From Notamacropus eugenii (lineage: Eukaryota > Chordata > Mammalia > Diprotodontia > Macropodidae): 64,000 nt of DNA. Below are positions 44,985-55,700 of the stretch, in pieces. Below the pieces are notes generated by a model, which was not told where the DNA came from, made no database searches, and saw only the letters and a program-made list of their open reading frames with translations. Position 1 is the stretch's first letter. Each line of letters starts with the position of its first letter. The stretch is from positions 387,673,342 through 387,737,341 of the forward strand of contig NC_092877.1 of assembly GCF_028372415.1 (NCBI RefSeq), in the 5' to 3' direction. The translations under genes and the position numbers were made by a program.

Positions 44985-47597
44985 TTTCTCTCTCTCTTTT
45001 TTTATGTTTTTTATTTTTATTTATTTATTGCATTTATTTATTTATTTTTAGATTTTGACATTCTTTTCCATGAAATTTTGAGTTCCAATTTTTCTCCTCG
45101 TCTCTCCCCTCCTCCCACCCGATAATACCTTGCATTCTGATTACCCCTTCCCTCAATGTACCCTTCCTTCTATCACATCCCACCCTTCCTTTATCCTCAT
45201 CTTCTCTCTTTTCATGTAGGGCAAGATAAATTTCTATACCCTATGACCTGTGTTTCTTATTTCCCAGTTATATGCAACAATAATTCTCAACATTCGTTTC
45301 TAGTACTTTGAATTCCAACTTCTCTCCCTCCCTCCCTCCCTCCTTCCCCATCCCCACTGAGAAGACAAGCAATTCAATACAGGCTATATATGTGTCATTT
45401 TGCAAAAGACTTCCATAATAATCATGTTGTATAATACTAACTATATCACCGTCTATCCTACCCTGTCCCCCCCTTTTTCTTATTCTCTCATTTGGCCTTG
45501 TTCCTTCCCAAAAGTGTTTGCTTCTAATTATTCCCTTCTCCCATTTGCCCTCCCTTCTATCATCCCCCTTACCCCACTTGTCCCCTCCTCCCCTACTTTC
45601 CTATAGTGTAAGATAGATTTTCATACCAAATTTAGTGAGCATGTTATTCCCTTCTTAAGCCATATGTGAAGCGGTTAAGCTTCACTTTTCCCCTCTCACC
45701 TTCTCCATTTTCTCCTCCATTGAACAAGATTTTTATTATCTCTTTTATGAGTTATAGCCTGTCCCATTCCATTTCTTCCTTTTTCCTCCCAGTATTTCCC
45801 TCCCTCACCCCTTAATTTTTATTTTATTTTTTTTTATGGATATCATCTCTTCTGATTCAACTCAACCTGTACTCTGTCAATATGTGTGTGTGTGTGTGTG
45901 TGTGTATAATCCCTCCACCTACTCAAATACTGAGAAAAGTCTCAAGAGTTACAAATATTATCTTTCCATCTAGGAAGGTAAACAGTTCAGCTTTAGAAAG
46001 TCTTTTATGATTTCTCTTTCCTGTTTATCTTTTCATGATTCTCTTGATTCTTGTGTTTGAAAGTCAAATTTTCTATTCAGTTCTGGTCTTTTCATCATGA
46101 ATGCTTGAAAGTCCTCTATATCATTGAATGATCATTTTTTCCCTTGAAGTATTATACCCAGTTTTGTTGGGTAGGTGATTCTTGGTTTTAATCCCAGTTC
46201 CTTTGACTTCTGGAATATCCTATTCCAAGCCCTTCGATCTTTTAATGTAGAAGTTGCCAGGTCCTGTGTTATCCTGATTGTATTTCCACAATACTCAAAG
46301 TGTTTCTTTCTAGTTGCTTGAAATATTTTCCTTGACCTGAGAACTCTGAAATTTGGCCACAACATTCCTAGGAGTTTCTCTTTTCAGGTCTCTTTCAGGA
46401 GGTGATCAGTGAATTCTTTCAATATATATTTTGCCCTCTGGTTCTAGAATCTCAGGGCAGTTTTCCTTGATAATTTCATGGAAGATAATATCTAGGCTGT
46501 TTTTTTGATCATGGCTTCCAGGTAGTCCCATAATTTCTAAATTGTCTCTCCTGGATCTATTTTCTGGGTCAGTTGTTTTTCCAATGAGATGTTTCACATT
46601 ATCTTCTATTTTTTCAAACTTTTGGTTTTGTTTTCTAACTTCTTGATTTATCTCATAGTCATTAGCTTCCCTGAACTCAGTTCTCTCTTTTAAAGAACTA
46701 TTTTGTTCAGTGAGCTTTTGAACCTTCTTTTCCATTTGGCTAATTCTTTTTAAAGCCTCCTTCTCCTCATTGGCTTTTTGTTCATCTTTTCCCAATTGAG
46801 CTAGCCTCTTTTTAAAAGTGTTATTTTCCTCAATATTTTTTTGGTTCTCCTTTAGCAGGCTGCTGACATGCTTTTCAAGCTCTTCTATGGCCTGATCCCA
46901 TTTCATATTCATTTTGGAGGTACTGGAGGCAGGGACCTTGACTTCCTGTGACAGTATGCCTTGTTCTTCCTCATATGAAAGGATGGGAGGAGACACCTGT
47001 TCACCAAGAAAGTAATCGTCTATGGTCTTATTTTTTTTCCCCTTTTTTGGGCATTTTCCCAACCAGTTACTTCACTTTTGAATCCTTTGTCAAGAGAAGG
47101 CTCCTAGTGCTCCTCCTCTCCGTAGTACCATGCTCAAGGCTGAGGTTCAGATCAGCTACTCAATTCTGCCAGAAGTTTTAAGCTGAGCTGCCTGCTGCCA
47201 CCACTGCCACCTGGGGTCAGTGCTGAGGGAACTCCGTTCCCCTCTCTCCCAGCTGGGAAAGCTCTCCCACACTGACCTTTGGAGCTTTCTTTGTTGCTTG
47301 TGCGTTGAAAGATCTGGGACCCACCCCGCTGGGCATTCTGCCCCGAGGTCTGTTCAGGTCCTGTTCCTCCCAGTGCTACACAGCCAGGGCTGGGTTCCAC
47401 TCCGCTCAGCATCCCATGAGATAGACCTTTCCTGTTGGCCTTCCAGGTTACCTTTGGCTGGAAGCCTCCTTCACTCTGTGGCTCTGTGGCCTCTGCTGCT
47501 CTAGACTTTGTTGAAAGTCATTTTTACAGGCATTTGTGGGCTGTGGGGGAAGTGCTAGAGTTATGTGTCTTTCTGCTCTGCCATTTTGGCTCTGCAA
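44985..47597 (-). mobile_element. HAL1-G, ORF1-only L1 inserted in HAL1-F in inverse orientation
   Basis: Read on the minus strand: a 5' end at about 47,597 (GCAGAGCCAAAATGGCAGAG), the 5' UTR, ORF1 (47,051 to about 46,060), then about 1,070 bp of noncoding sequence and an A-rich tail (the T-rich stretch at 44,995-45,050 on the plus strand). There is no ORF2. The noncoding part aligns along its length with that of HAL1-F (AATCAAGAGAAACATGAAAA-like start, GT run, GGAATAA blocks). It is younger than HAL1-F because it interrupts it. The flanks show an imperfect duplicated TTTG...TTC(C)TC word. Confidence 0.75.
46060..47051 (-). pseudogene. HAL1-G ORF1 (degraded)
   Basis: A frame open down to 46,406 gives PKKGKKNKTIDDYFLGEQVS, then a coiled coil (WDQAIEELEKHVSSLLKENQ, KNIEENNTFKKRLAQLGKDE) and the RRM start (LIGKTTDPENRSRRDNLEIM, GLPGSHDQKNSLDIIFHEII). 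A second frame (46,365-46,132) gives FEYCGNTIRITQDLATSTLK and ELGLKPRITYPTKLGIILQG of the C-terminal domain. The expected ATG (ATGCCC...) is out of frame with the main stretch, probably because of an A-run length change. Confidence 0.85.
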
Positions 47598-47879
47598 ACT
47601 GTTTGCTTCCTCAATGAGGGTGGGTGGGGAGGGAGGAAGGAAGAGAATGTGGAACTCAAAGGTTTAAAAATGAATGTTAAAGTTTTTTTTTTCATGCAAC
47701 TGGGAAATAAGATGACAGGCAATGGGGAAAGAAACAGGGGAGGGAGATGGAAGGGGAGTGATAGAAGGGAGGATAGACTGGAGGAAGGGGTGGATGGGTG
47801 GGGAGAAATGGGGAGAAAATTTGGAATTCAAATTTTTGTAGAAAAACTGAAAAATAAATAAAGATGAAAGATCAAAAAC
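47598..47879 (+). mobile_element. HAL1-F, part 2 (3' end)
   Basis: GAGGGTGGGTGGGGAGGGAG, GAATGTGGAACTCAAAGG, GCAACTGGGAAATAAGATGA and GGAGAAAATTTGGAATTCAA, ending in AAAAATAAATAAAGATGAAA: the 3' UTR and A-rich tail of the family. It is followed at once by the right target-site duplication. Confidence 0.8.
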
Positions 47880-47890
47880 AGTATTTCTAG
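47880..47890. repeat. Target-site duplication, right copy
   Basis: AGTATTTCTAG, identical to 42,334-42,344. Confidence 0.9.
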
Positions 47891-48413
47891 CAGCTCTTTT
47901 TTTAGTGGCAAAGAATTTGAAATTGAGGAGATGTCCATCAAGAGGGGAATGGCTGGACAAGTTGTTGTACGTGATCGTGATGGAACACCATTGTGCGGTA
48001 AGAAATGATGAGAAGGCTGATTTCAGAGAGACCTGGGAAGACTTACATGAACCAATGCCAAGTGAAGTGAGCAGAACCAGAACATTGTACATAGTAACAG
48101 CAACATTATTCGATGAACTGTGAATGACTTGGCTACTGTGATCAAGGCAATGATCCAAGACAATTCCAAAGGACCCATGATGAAAAATGCTCTCCAATTC
48201 CAAAGGGATCTGGTGGCGTTGGAATGCAGAGGGACGCATTTTTCCCTTTATTTTCCTTTCTTCCCTCCCCTTCTTCCCCCAGCTAAGGTGTAAATGCTTT
48301 GCCTGACTTCTTCATATGTAGAATGGCTATTGTATTTCTGGCCTTCTCAGTGGGCGGGGGAGGGGCTGGAGGTAGATGGAAAATTTGGAGCTGAAAATAA
48401 AAATGTTTAAAAA
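47891..48413 (+). mobile_element. L1-E, right part (end of ORF2, 3' UTR)
   Basis: Continues L1-E: CAGCTCTTTTTTTAGTGGC, GATGGAACACCATTGTGCGG, GAAGTGAGCAGAACCAGAAC, AATGATCCAAGACAATTCCA and a 3' UTR ending GAGCTGAAAATAAAAATG. Confidence 0.88.
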
Positions 48414-48660
48414 CATGCTTTGTGTTTATCAGTCATGTACAAAAATGCTGAGAATTCTGTGGATTATTTTGTACGCTCCTGCTTTGCAGAAGGAATTTAG
48501 TTCATGCTTCATTGATTCTCTAGGTAAACCATCAAATCACCTGCAAATAGAGCCCTTTGCTCCTCCTTGCTAACACGTCCTCTCTTACTTTTTCTTGCCT
48601 GATCACTATAAAGAGTGGAAAGAGTGAAAGCAAATGAGCAGCCTCTGCCCTCGCTCAGAA
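48414..48660 (-). mobile_element. Old L1 ORF2 fragment
   Basis: Plus-strand ATTGATTCTCTAGGTAAACC followed by ATCAAATCACCTGCAAATAG is the reverse complement of the L1 polymerase segment that includes the FADD region. Diverged. Confidence 0.5.
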
Positions 48661-49425
48661 GGCCTGTCTTTACATGATCCACAGCGTGGCTGGGGACCCC
48701 AGCCCGAGATGGCAGTCACTCAGTCAGCTTTTCACGTCTCTCTCCTGGATGTCTGCTTCTCCCTATCACACTTTTAGCAAGGCTTTTCTAGGAGAGAGGT
48801 CAAGAGTTTCCTGCCCAGCTTTCCCTAACGGCATAAACTCTTCTTTGGCTGGAGGGAGCAGCCCAGCATTTTGCCAGTTCAGCCCTACTTCAGCGTCCTG
48901 CCCACTGCCATGCACACTTTATGAAAGTGGTGCCCACAGCCTCTGCCTCTGAGGCTTGAAGCTGGCTGCCACAGAGGGCAGTGGGAATGGACCAGCAGGC
49001 TCCTGGTGTCCCCCACACTTCTCCTCTGGAGACTCTGACAGACATCTCTAGTCTCTGAGGTCTCTCAGATCTAGCTCTCCCTGCACCTTGTCTGACTCCT
49101 CCTGTAGGCGAGGCACTGGCAGGCACCTTACTACACCAACTCTCTCTCTTCCAGAGTGCTTCTGTCCCATGAATAACTGGGGCTGCTGGGTTAAGAGAAA
49201 TGCCTTGGAGCACCTGAAAGAATCGTCCTCCCATTCCTGTTTTTAATATTTCTTTAAAAAAAGAAAATGAGAAATTCCATCTATTGACATGATCAGGTGG
49301 TGGTTGTTAAGGTGACTTCTGCTGTTCTCACACTGAACTGTCCTTGTATACCTCGGGTAACTTGGTATAACTTGGGCACCACGACTCCTGGCGGTTCTGG
49401 GCACGTTGCTAGAACCTTTGCCAAG
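48661..49425. other. Intergenic DNA with no recognised feature
   Basis: Nothing recognised; it may be an insertion between two pieces of the same old L1. Confidence 0.3.
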
Positions 49426-50330
49426 ATTCTGATCTCATCTTTCTGCACCAATGTTCACTACTGGTTTGAATCTATGCTTTACTCTTTACTTTGTCCCTTT
49501 TCTCAGATTGGGAACAAGGACCGTATCCGTATCACAGTAAAGCTTTGACAGCTCAAAAAGCCTCCTTTACTTCGGAAACATTTATGTAGCATAACTATTA
49601 CCTGGTTCTTAAGGGACCAATGAATTCCTTCATAAATCGTTTTATCCAAGGTCACTTCTGGCTCGCTAAATCTAGCTTTCTGAAATGGCGATACTTAGTT
49701 CATTTTGTTTTCTAAAAATACGTCTATCAACTTCATTTAGATTTTTAGTCTTGTTGGAATAGAATTCAGTTCAGTTATTTCTGAGTTTTCTTTATTTTCT
49801 CCATGTGTTATGAACGCTTCTCCCACCCCCCAGTTCTTTCTGATTTTAATTTGGTTTTCTTCCCTTTAAAAAAAAATCAAATTAGCTCCTGGCTTTTTAT
49901 TGGCTAGTCATTTCAAAAGCCAGCTTTTGGATAATTAGTTCATTTGTGTTCTAAGAATTCTGTTACTCAGCTTTTTAATGCCCCAATTTCGCCCCCCTCT
50001 TCTCTATTACGGGCTTTGGAATTCCTCACTTGGTATTTGTAGCTTTTTGTAAAATTCATGTTCAGTTCTTTTGCTCCTTTTCTCTTAGGACTACACATTA
50101 GAAGGATCTAAGGATTGCCTCAGTGGGCTACCCCAGCCTTTTATTATTCGTTTCCTTAAGGTCATTCTGGGTGTCATGTGATTCAGGTTTTGACCCACTC
50201 CATCATGTGGGTGGTTTGTTTACTCTTTCTGGATCTCTACCTCTTTTCCTTTTTTTAATTATGTGTGTGGTGTGTATGTGGTGTGTGCATTAGCAAAGGA
50301 TGCATTTAGGGCTGATTTCTGCTTTTCTTT
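49426..50330 (-). mobile_element. Very old L1 ORF2 fragment
   Basis: T-rich plus-strand text with words such as AAAAAAAAATCAAATTAGCTC, TGGCTTTTTATTGGCTAGTC, GTTCATTTGTGTTCTAAGAA and GGCTTTGGAATTCCTCACTT fits the reverse complement of the L1 ORF2 linker region. The match is by texture and short words only. Confidence 0.45.
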
Positions 50331-51139
50331 TGAGTTGTTTTGGGGCCTCAGGAGTCATCAATTCTGTGTAAATCTCACGGGAGTATGAAAATACATATAT
50401 TCTCTATCTCTCCTGGTCAGAATTCTTCAGTTACCAGTTTGCGGACATTGTTAAGCCTACAATTTCCTTTTTATCTTTCAGTTGGATTTATCTAGTTCTG
50501 GAATGCCGTCACCTAGAAAATAGTGTCTTACTATTGAAATACTTCAGGTCAGATGAGGGAGACTATGGAGGCACATATGGAAAGGGCTGGGGCAAGAAAA
50601 CCTTCTTTCTGGACATGTGGTTGCGGGGGTAAAAGAATTCCAGCACAAATGGGAAAGCCCAGCACGCAGAAGATTTTGAAGCACAGGTTGCGCTGCCCCC
50701 CAAACAAGCAGGGGGAGCCATGGGAGGCTGGGGGAAGGGCATCACCACTTTGATTTCTCCCAGATGTAGGGAATATGGGCGGCCAAAAAAAGGAAGTGGC
50801 AAGGAGACGAGAGGGACAGCTCTGGAAGCCCCCAGAAGCCTCTAGTGAACCAGAGAGCCAGTAACGCCCACCATGAGATGGGAAAGCAGGTGGTTGCAGG
50901 GCCCTCTGCCCCAGAGACACCACAAATACAACTGCTGTCATCGTTTGCTCTCTAGGAATGATGCCCAGAAATGGGGCACAGTTTCTTTCTGAGGGACCAA
51001 ACATTCTGAAAAAGGAAAATGAAGGAAGGAGCTGGAGTTACCTCACACCTCTGCTCCCTCTGTGTATACGGGAGTAGAGGAAGTGACCAATGGGTGGACG
51101 AGGTCCAGAGGCCTCTAGCCCAGAGAATGATGGAGCAGC
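50331..51139. other. Intergenic DNA with no recognised feature
   Basis: No gene, RNA or repeat recognised. Confidence 0.35.
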
Positions 51140-51222
51140 ATTTGGCATTGTCATGGCATGAGTGCCTGGCACTTTGCACACAGTAGGAGACTAATATATG
51201 CTTGTTGAATTAAACTGAACAA
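51140..51222 (+). repeat. L2/MIR 3' terminus
   Basis: GTGCCTGGCACTTTGCACAC followed by AGTAGGAGACTAATATATGC and TTGTTGAATTAAA. Confidence 0.55.
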
Positions 51223-51369
51223 ATTCTATGAGGTCAATTCAATTTTAGTCAAGTCAAACCGTGTCTGATGAAGGAGTCCCCTGGAGCCTGTGCCCATCCC
51301 TGCCATTAAAGCAGTTTTATGAGACCCTTTGTAGGGGCCTGGTTTTGGAGGCAGGGAGGCCTCAAGTCT

Positions 51370-51548
51370 AACGATGACGATGATGAGTAGCACTGCTAGA
51401 GATGCGTAATCTCATTTGATTTGATAAGTATCTGGTGAAGTAGTGCGCTTATTATCCCATCTTACCCGAGGATCAGCCGTGGGCCCAGAGCGACATAGCT
51501 TCTAAGAGTGAAAGGAGACTCAGGTCCAGGGTTCATTCCCTCTGTGCC
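51370..51548 (+). repeat. MIR SINE, diverged
   Basis: GCGTAATCTCATTTGATTTG, CGCTTATTATCCCATCTTAC and CCCAGAGCGACATAGCTTCT in MIR order. Confidence 0.7.
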
Positions 51549-51607
51549 CCAGAGCTCCCTCCCATCCTAGCACTTGCTGTGGCTTCAGTGGCAAATTACT
51601 CCTTCCA

Positions 51608-51935
51608 CTGAGGCAGCTAGATGGTGCAGGGGATAGAGCACCAGTGCAGGAGTCAGGAGGACTTGAGTTCAAATCTCACCTCAGACACTTGACACTCACT
51701 AGCTGTGTGACCTTGGGCAAGTCACTTAACCCCAACTGCCTCATCCTAGGTCATCTCCAGTCATCCTGATGAATACCTGGTCACTGGATTCAGATGGTTC
51801 TGTAGGAGAAGTGAGGTTCTCCCTCCCTCCCTCACCCAAAATAAAGTCAAGTGCAAGTCATGTCATCATTTTTCTGATGGCATGGTCTTCTTTGGCAACG
51901 AAGGACGAACGCACTCCCTCCACCTCTGCGTCAGG
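51608..51935 (+). repeat. tRNA-derived SINE with RTE tail (RTESINE type)
   Basis: The head GAGGCAGCTAGATGGTGCAG, GGTTGATAGAGCACC-like block and GAGTTCAAATCTCACCTCAG is tRNA-like with a B box. The tail CAGTCATCCTGATGAATACC, AGTCAAGTGCAAGTCATGTC, TGATGGCATGGTCTTCTTTG and GCAACGAAGGACGAACGCAC is the RTE 3' end. It is the best preserved SINE in the window, so relatively young. It relies on RTE enzymes for movement. Confidence 0.85.
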
Positions 51936-52934
51936 TTCCTCCTCAATAAAATGATGGATTCTCAGCCTGCAGTCCTCTAGATAGATTTTAGGAATTTCAT
52001 GATCTTTATTTCCCCTGACCGCTGAGATGGGGCATTTCCTTCTATTATGAATGCAGGCACCAAACCATTTCTCTGGAGGGGGCCTGTCAGGGGGCCCTGT
52101 CCAGCTCTTCAGCTGTACTCTGACCTTGGCACACCATCTGGGCACCCTCCCTTCTGTGGGCATGCTCTCCTTTCCCCCAAACTTCCACATAATGCTCAGG
52201 CCTGCCTCCTGAGAGAAACGCGTAACGGAGGGAGGGCCACAACTTCCCCCTTTCATTGCTACCCCAATTTCTGCCTGCCTGGATCCTTGCTTGGTTTAAT
52301 GACCTGAGAGGTCCCTTCTAGCACTGACTCTCCCAAGTCATGGCCCTGAGCTGCCAGGGCAGAGGGAGGGCGTTCCCAGACGCGTACCAGTCTCTGAGCT
52401 CACCCTCAGCCCTGATGGCTTCCTACTAAGCTTCTCAAGTATGACCTGTGTAAAGAGCAAACAGATCCAGTATCTTTTATTAAAAGTTGAGAAGGTCCAG
52501 CACCGAGGTGGCCCTCTTGATGACCTTCCCCTCCCTCCACCCCCTTTCAGAAAGCTTTCCCAGGCCTCAGCCCCATTAGCCTGTCCAGCCGTGTGGGTTC
52601 GGTAGCCACAAAACTGTCAAGTGTGGGCTGGACTGAAGTGAAGTAAAGCAAAGGCAAATAAATTCAGGAAGGCCAAATTTAGCCAAGGAAAGTAGGACCA
52701 GGTCACCCCTAATACCCTCCCCCCGCCCCTGAGCTGGGCCCAGACAGGCTCCCTGGATTACTAACCCAAAGCAGGTCCCCATGTGCTAAGTGCTGTCACT
52801 AGGTCTGGGTAAGAGGACAGACAGCCTCCGTCTCCTCTCCCCACTTGTTAAGGCAGTACATGTCATTCTCGGAGATGGCGACCCCCGCCCCAGCCTCGTT
52901 TGGACATCTGTATCCTGAAACCACAACAGCTCAG
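51936..52934. other. Intergenic DNA downstream of the right-hand gene
   Basis: Nothing recognised. Confidence 0.35.
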
Positions 52935-52955
52935 GAGGCTGCCTAGAAGTCATCC

Positions 52956-52961
52956 TTTATT
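52956..52961 (-). promoter_or_regulatory. UBE2G1: Polyadenylation signal AATAAA (distal)
   Basis: TTTATT on the plus strand, within TCAGTCAATAAAGGATGACT on the gene strand. It would end the exon near 52,935-52,940. Confidence 0.5.
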
Positions 52962-54359
52962 GACTGACAGAGTGCTTTACAATACGGTAAACCTCACAAC
53001 AGAATGCACAGCAAGAAATACAATCAATGAACCACACAACTAAAAACATGGCAATGAAGCGACATCAGTTCAATGTCCTAGATGCTGAGGAGGAGCCACT
53101 CCATGCACTCGGAGGTCGGATACACGAGAGATGCAGGGACACTGCCCCCTGTGGAGGATGCATCGTGAGCGAGATGCCCAAGCCAGAGTCCAAATCCCAC
53201 TGAGTGGCTGGGTCCTTCGTGTGGCCTCCCTAAGGCAGTGGCAGTACCAAAACTCAACTTCCCAGGGGCTTCAAGCACAGAGGAGGCCCCTGAGTCACCC
53301 CATCCTGGAAGAAGCAGATTCGAAGGGAGGAGTCACCCAAGAACTTGGGAAGGGAAGTAAAGAGCCAACAGTTCGAGTCCTGACAGTTATTTTCATGTCC
53401 GCATTGTTGGCACTAAGTTCAAGAGAAAGTCACCTCCTGTTAAGTGGGAGTTCTGAGGCGAACAGGCAGCCCTGATGCTTCCACGCTGTTTGCCAACACA
53501 GAACAGAGAGGCAAGTGGTGTGGTGGTCAGACTGGAAAAGAAGGCACAGGTGACACTCCTGCCTCGTCCCACCCTCGGTCCAAGGGGCACTGAAACACCC
53601 TTCCCCTACTCCCTGAGTGACCATGAGGAGGCACTAGTCCTTTCTGTGAGTTCACCCTGCAGACAAGAGCCCAGGGAGAGTCCCTGAGCACTCGGTGTGG
53701 GCAGCAATCCTCCTCTAAGCAATGGAAACAGAAGGGGCAGAAGTCCTGGCAGGGAGAAAACCCTCCCTGGGAAGGAGACTCCACACCTAGGTGACAGGTT
53801 CAGGATGCTCACCACCTGCCACCACTGTGGCTGTGGGACTAGGAGAACCAAATGCAAGGAGAGGAAGTCCTCTCCTCTTCCAGGAAGGGTTTTCTCCAGG
53901 CTCTAGAGGAGGAAGAACCAGTTCTGAGCTGGATCTCTCTACACTGTGGCCATCCCCTTATCCCTTGAAGGGGCCTCCTGTGGACAAAAGTGACTCAGCC
54001 TCAGGGTTCTGCCAAGTTCTAAAAGGCCAGATTTGCTTTCCTGGGCTTCATTCATCTGCCAGGAGAGCCCAACTCCCTGCTCCTGTTCCTCCCCAGTGAG
54101 GAGAGGGCGGGCATGGGTTCCCAGGGTGTGTATGCTCTAACACTCCCCAATTAAGATGGCAGCTGCTCTCTCTACTGGCTGTGCACCTGACCCCACAAGG
54201 TTGGCACCCAGGCTCTCTAAGTCACCCTCACACACCCACTTCTACCAAAGTATACTCCATATACTGCCATGGCCACAGGGTTTCAAGTATTCAGTTTGCA
54301 TAAGGAATCAACCTGAGATTTTCCTAAACTGCACTTCTCGGGTATTCAGTATGTTAATC

Positions 54360-54365
54360 TTTATT
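54360..54365 (-). promoter_or_regulatory. UBE2G1: Polyadenylation signal AATAAA (proximal)
   Basis: TTTATT on the plus strand, within CTGTACTTAATAAAGATTAA on the gene strand, about 1 kb after the acceptor. Confidence 0.55.
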
Positions 54366-55559
54366 AAGTACAGAAAAGTCAACACCTGGACAATTATTGG
54401 AAAAAATTATATTTTGGAAGAACTCACTCTACATAAGGTGACAGAATTCCAAAAAAATCAAATTACATGAAAATATACATCGCAATTTCTTTGTACATTA
54501 GGTGTAGAGAAATGGGGAGGGTGTCAGGGGACAGAGTCTTCAATCACAAACCCAGAAGTTACTGGTGGGAAAAGCTTCCAGCTGGCCATGCTTTGGGAGT
54601 CCAACGTCAACATCAGGCAGAATGAAGACAAGGGACCAAAAACAAAAACCAAACCCTTGGGTGAATTCCAATCCACTGACTTTGGACCAGGAGAGGGTGC
54701 CAGAAAGATTATTGCTACACCCAATCAAAGACGTGTGTGATTGGATGACAAGAGGAGAGCACCGAGGGCTGGCCGTCCCGGGCAGGTCCTCGTCCAAGTC
54801 AGGCAGCTGCTTAGCGAGTCTCCGTATTGGAACTAAACAGCTGGACAATGCTCTGGCAGAAGCGACAAGAGCCCAAGAGTGTTTCCAAACAAAGAGAATA
54901 CAAAAGTCTAGTAAATGAAAGCGTTTAATGAAGCCTCAATGGTTTAAAGGAAAATTAAGTGGACATTTAATCCTAATTGGTTTTAATCTGACATGCTTTA
55001 AGAAGTCTCTTTAAGCTGATAAAGAAACAATGAATAGGGAAAGAAAACCTGCTAAAATCTCTCGAACGTACACGATTCGATTCTCAGTCTAACTACGAGA
55101 CCGTGGATGGGGTGGACATGACAGTATAGATATTCTCCGGGTCACGTTGTGCTATGTACACGTCTTTACAATTCTTCCTGAAGGTTAAAGCAGTTCATTA
55201 CAATTCAGAATGCGTCATCATCTCTAAGTTGGCACTTGGCAGGCTCTCGTCAGCACTGATCACTGGCGTGTTTGATCGCAGCCTAGTCCAGCCAGCATTT
55301 GCCAACTCGTTACGACATCAGTCCAGCTAGGTGGGGAGAGTGCCATGTTTCCCAAGTGGAGACCTGCGACAAACACAAACACAACATCAGGCTCACTGTC
55401 AACACTTACCACAGACGGAAGGAAGCAGGCACTCCTCCTTGCCACAAGGATGCAGCACTTGGAGGAAACTCTCCAGTGAAAAAATGCTATCCTTCCATCA
55501 CGTTCAGTGGAGAGGTCAGGGAATGCTGAACAGATGGAGCGCTATGGTTTCACCTGACC

Positions 55560-55700
55560 CTCCCCCTACCCTGAAAGGGAAGGGCTGTTACTGCTTCCAT
55601 TTTAAAGAGAGCACCCCACAGAGCTTGGAAGTGTCTGTGGCTGGATTTGAACTCGGGGCCTCCAGACACCAGGCCCTGTGCTCTGTGCATGGTGGTACTC
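55560..55700 (+). repeat. MIR SINE fragment
   Basis: CTTCCATTTTAAAGAGAGCA, then TGGCTGGATTTGAACTCGGG and CCAGACACCAGGCCCTGTGC. Followed by an 18-base C run near 55,706. Confidence 0.65.

Larger units (their letters stand above)
52935..55363 (-). other. UBE2G1: Terminal 3' UTR exon, probably of UBE2G1
   Basis: On the minus strand a good acceptor (TTTGTGTTTGTCGCAG) precedes an exon starting GTCTCCACTTGGGAAACATG. The following 2.4 kb are free of recognisable repeats, contain the AT-rich conserved-looking texture of a long 3' UTR, and end at AATAAA signals (54,360-54,365 and 52,956-52,961). I find no UBE2G1 coding sequence in the exon; the stop codon would be in the preceding exon, beyond 64,000. 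The name rests on gene order: in human UBE2G1 (ubiquitin-conjugating enzyme E2 G1) lies directly upstream of ANKFY1 on the same strand. An unrelated transcript remains possible. Confidence 0.55.

Noticed and set aside
42345-47879. Twin-priming inversion as the explanation for opposite L1 orientations
   Set aside because: Both orientations carry the same part of the element (5' UTR, ORF1 and the 3' noncoding region), each complete. A twin-primed copy would have two different parts. Separate nested insertions fit better.
51608-51740. tRNA gene
   Set aside because: The A-box and B-box-like words belong to a tRNA-derived SINE with an RTE tail. No cloverleaf with an intact acceptor stem is seen. 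The same holds for the MAR1 copies.
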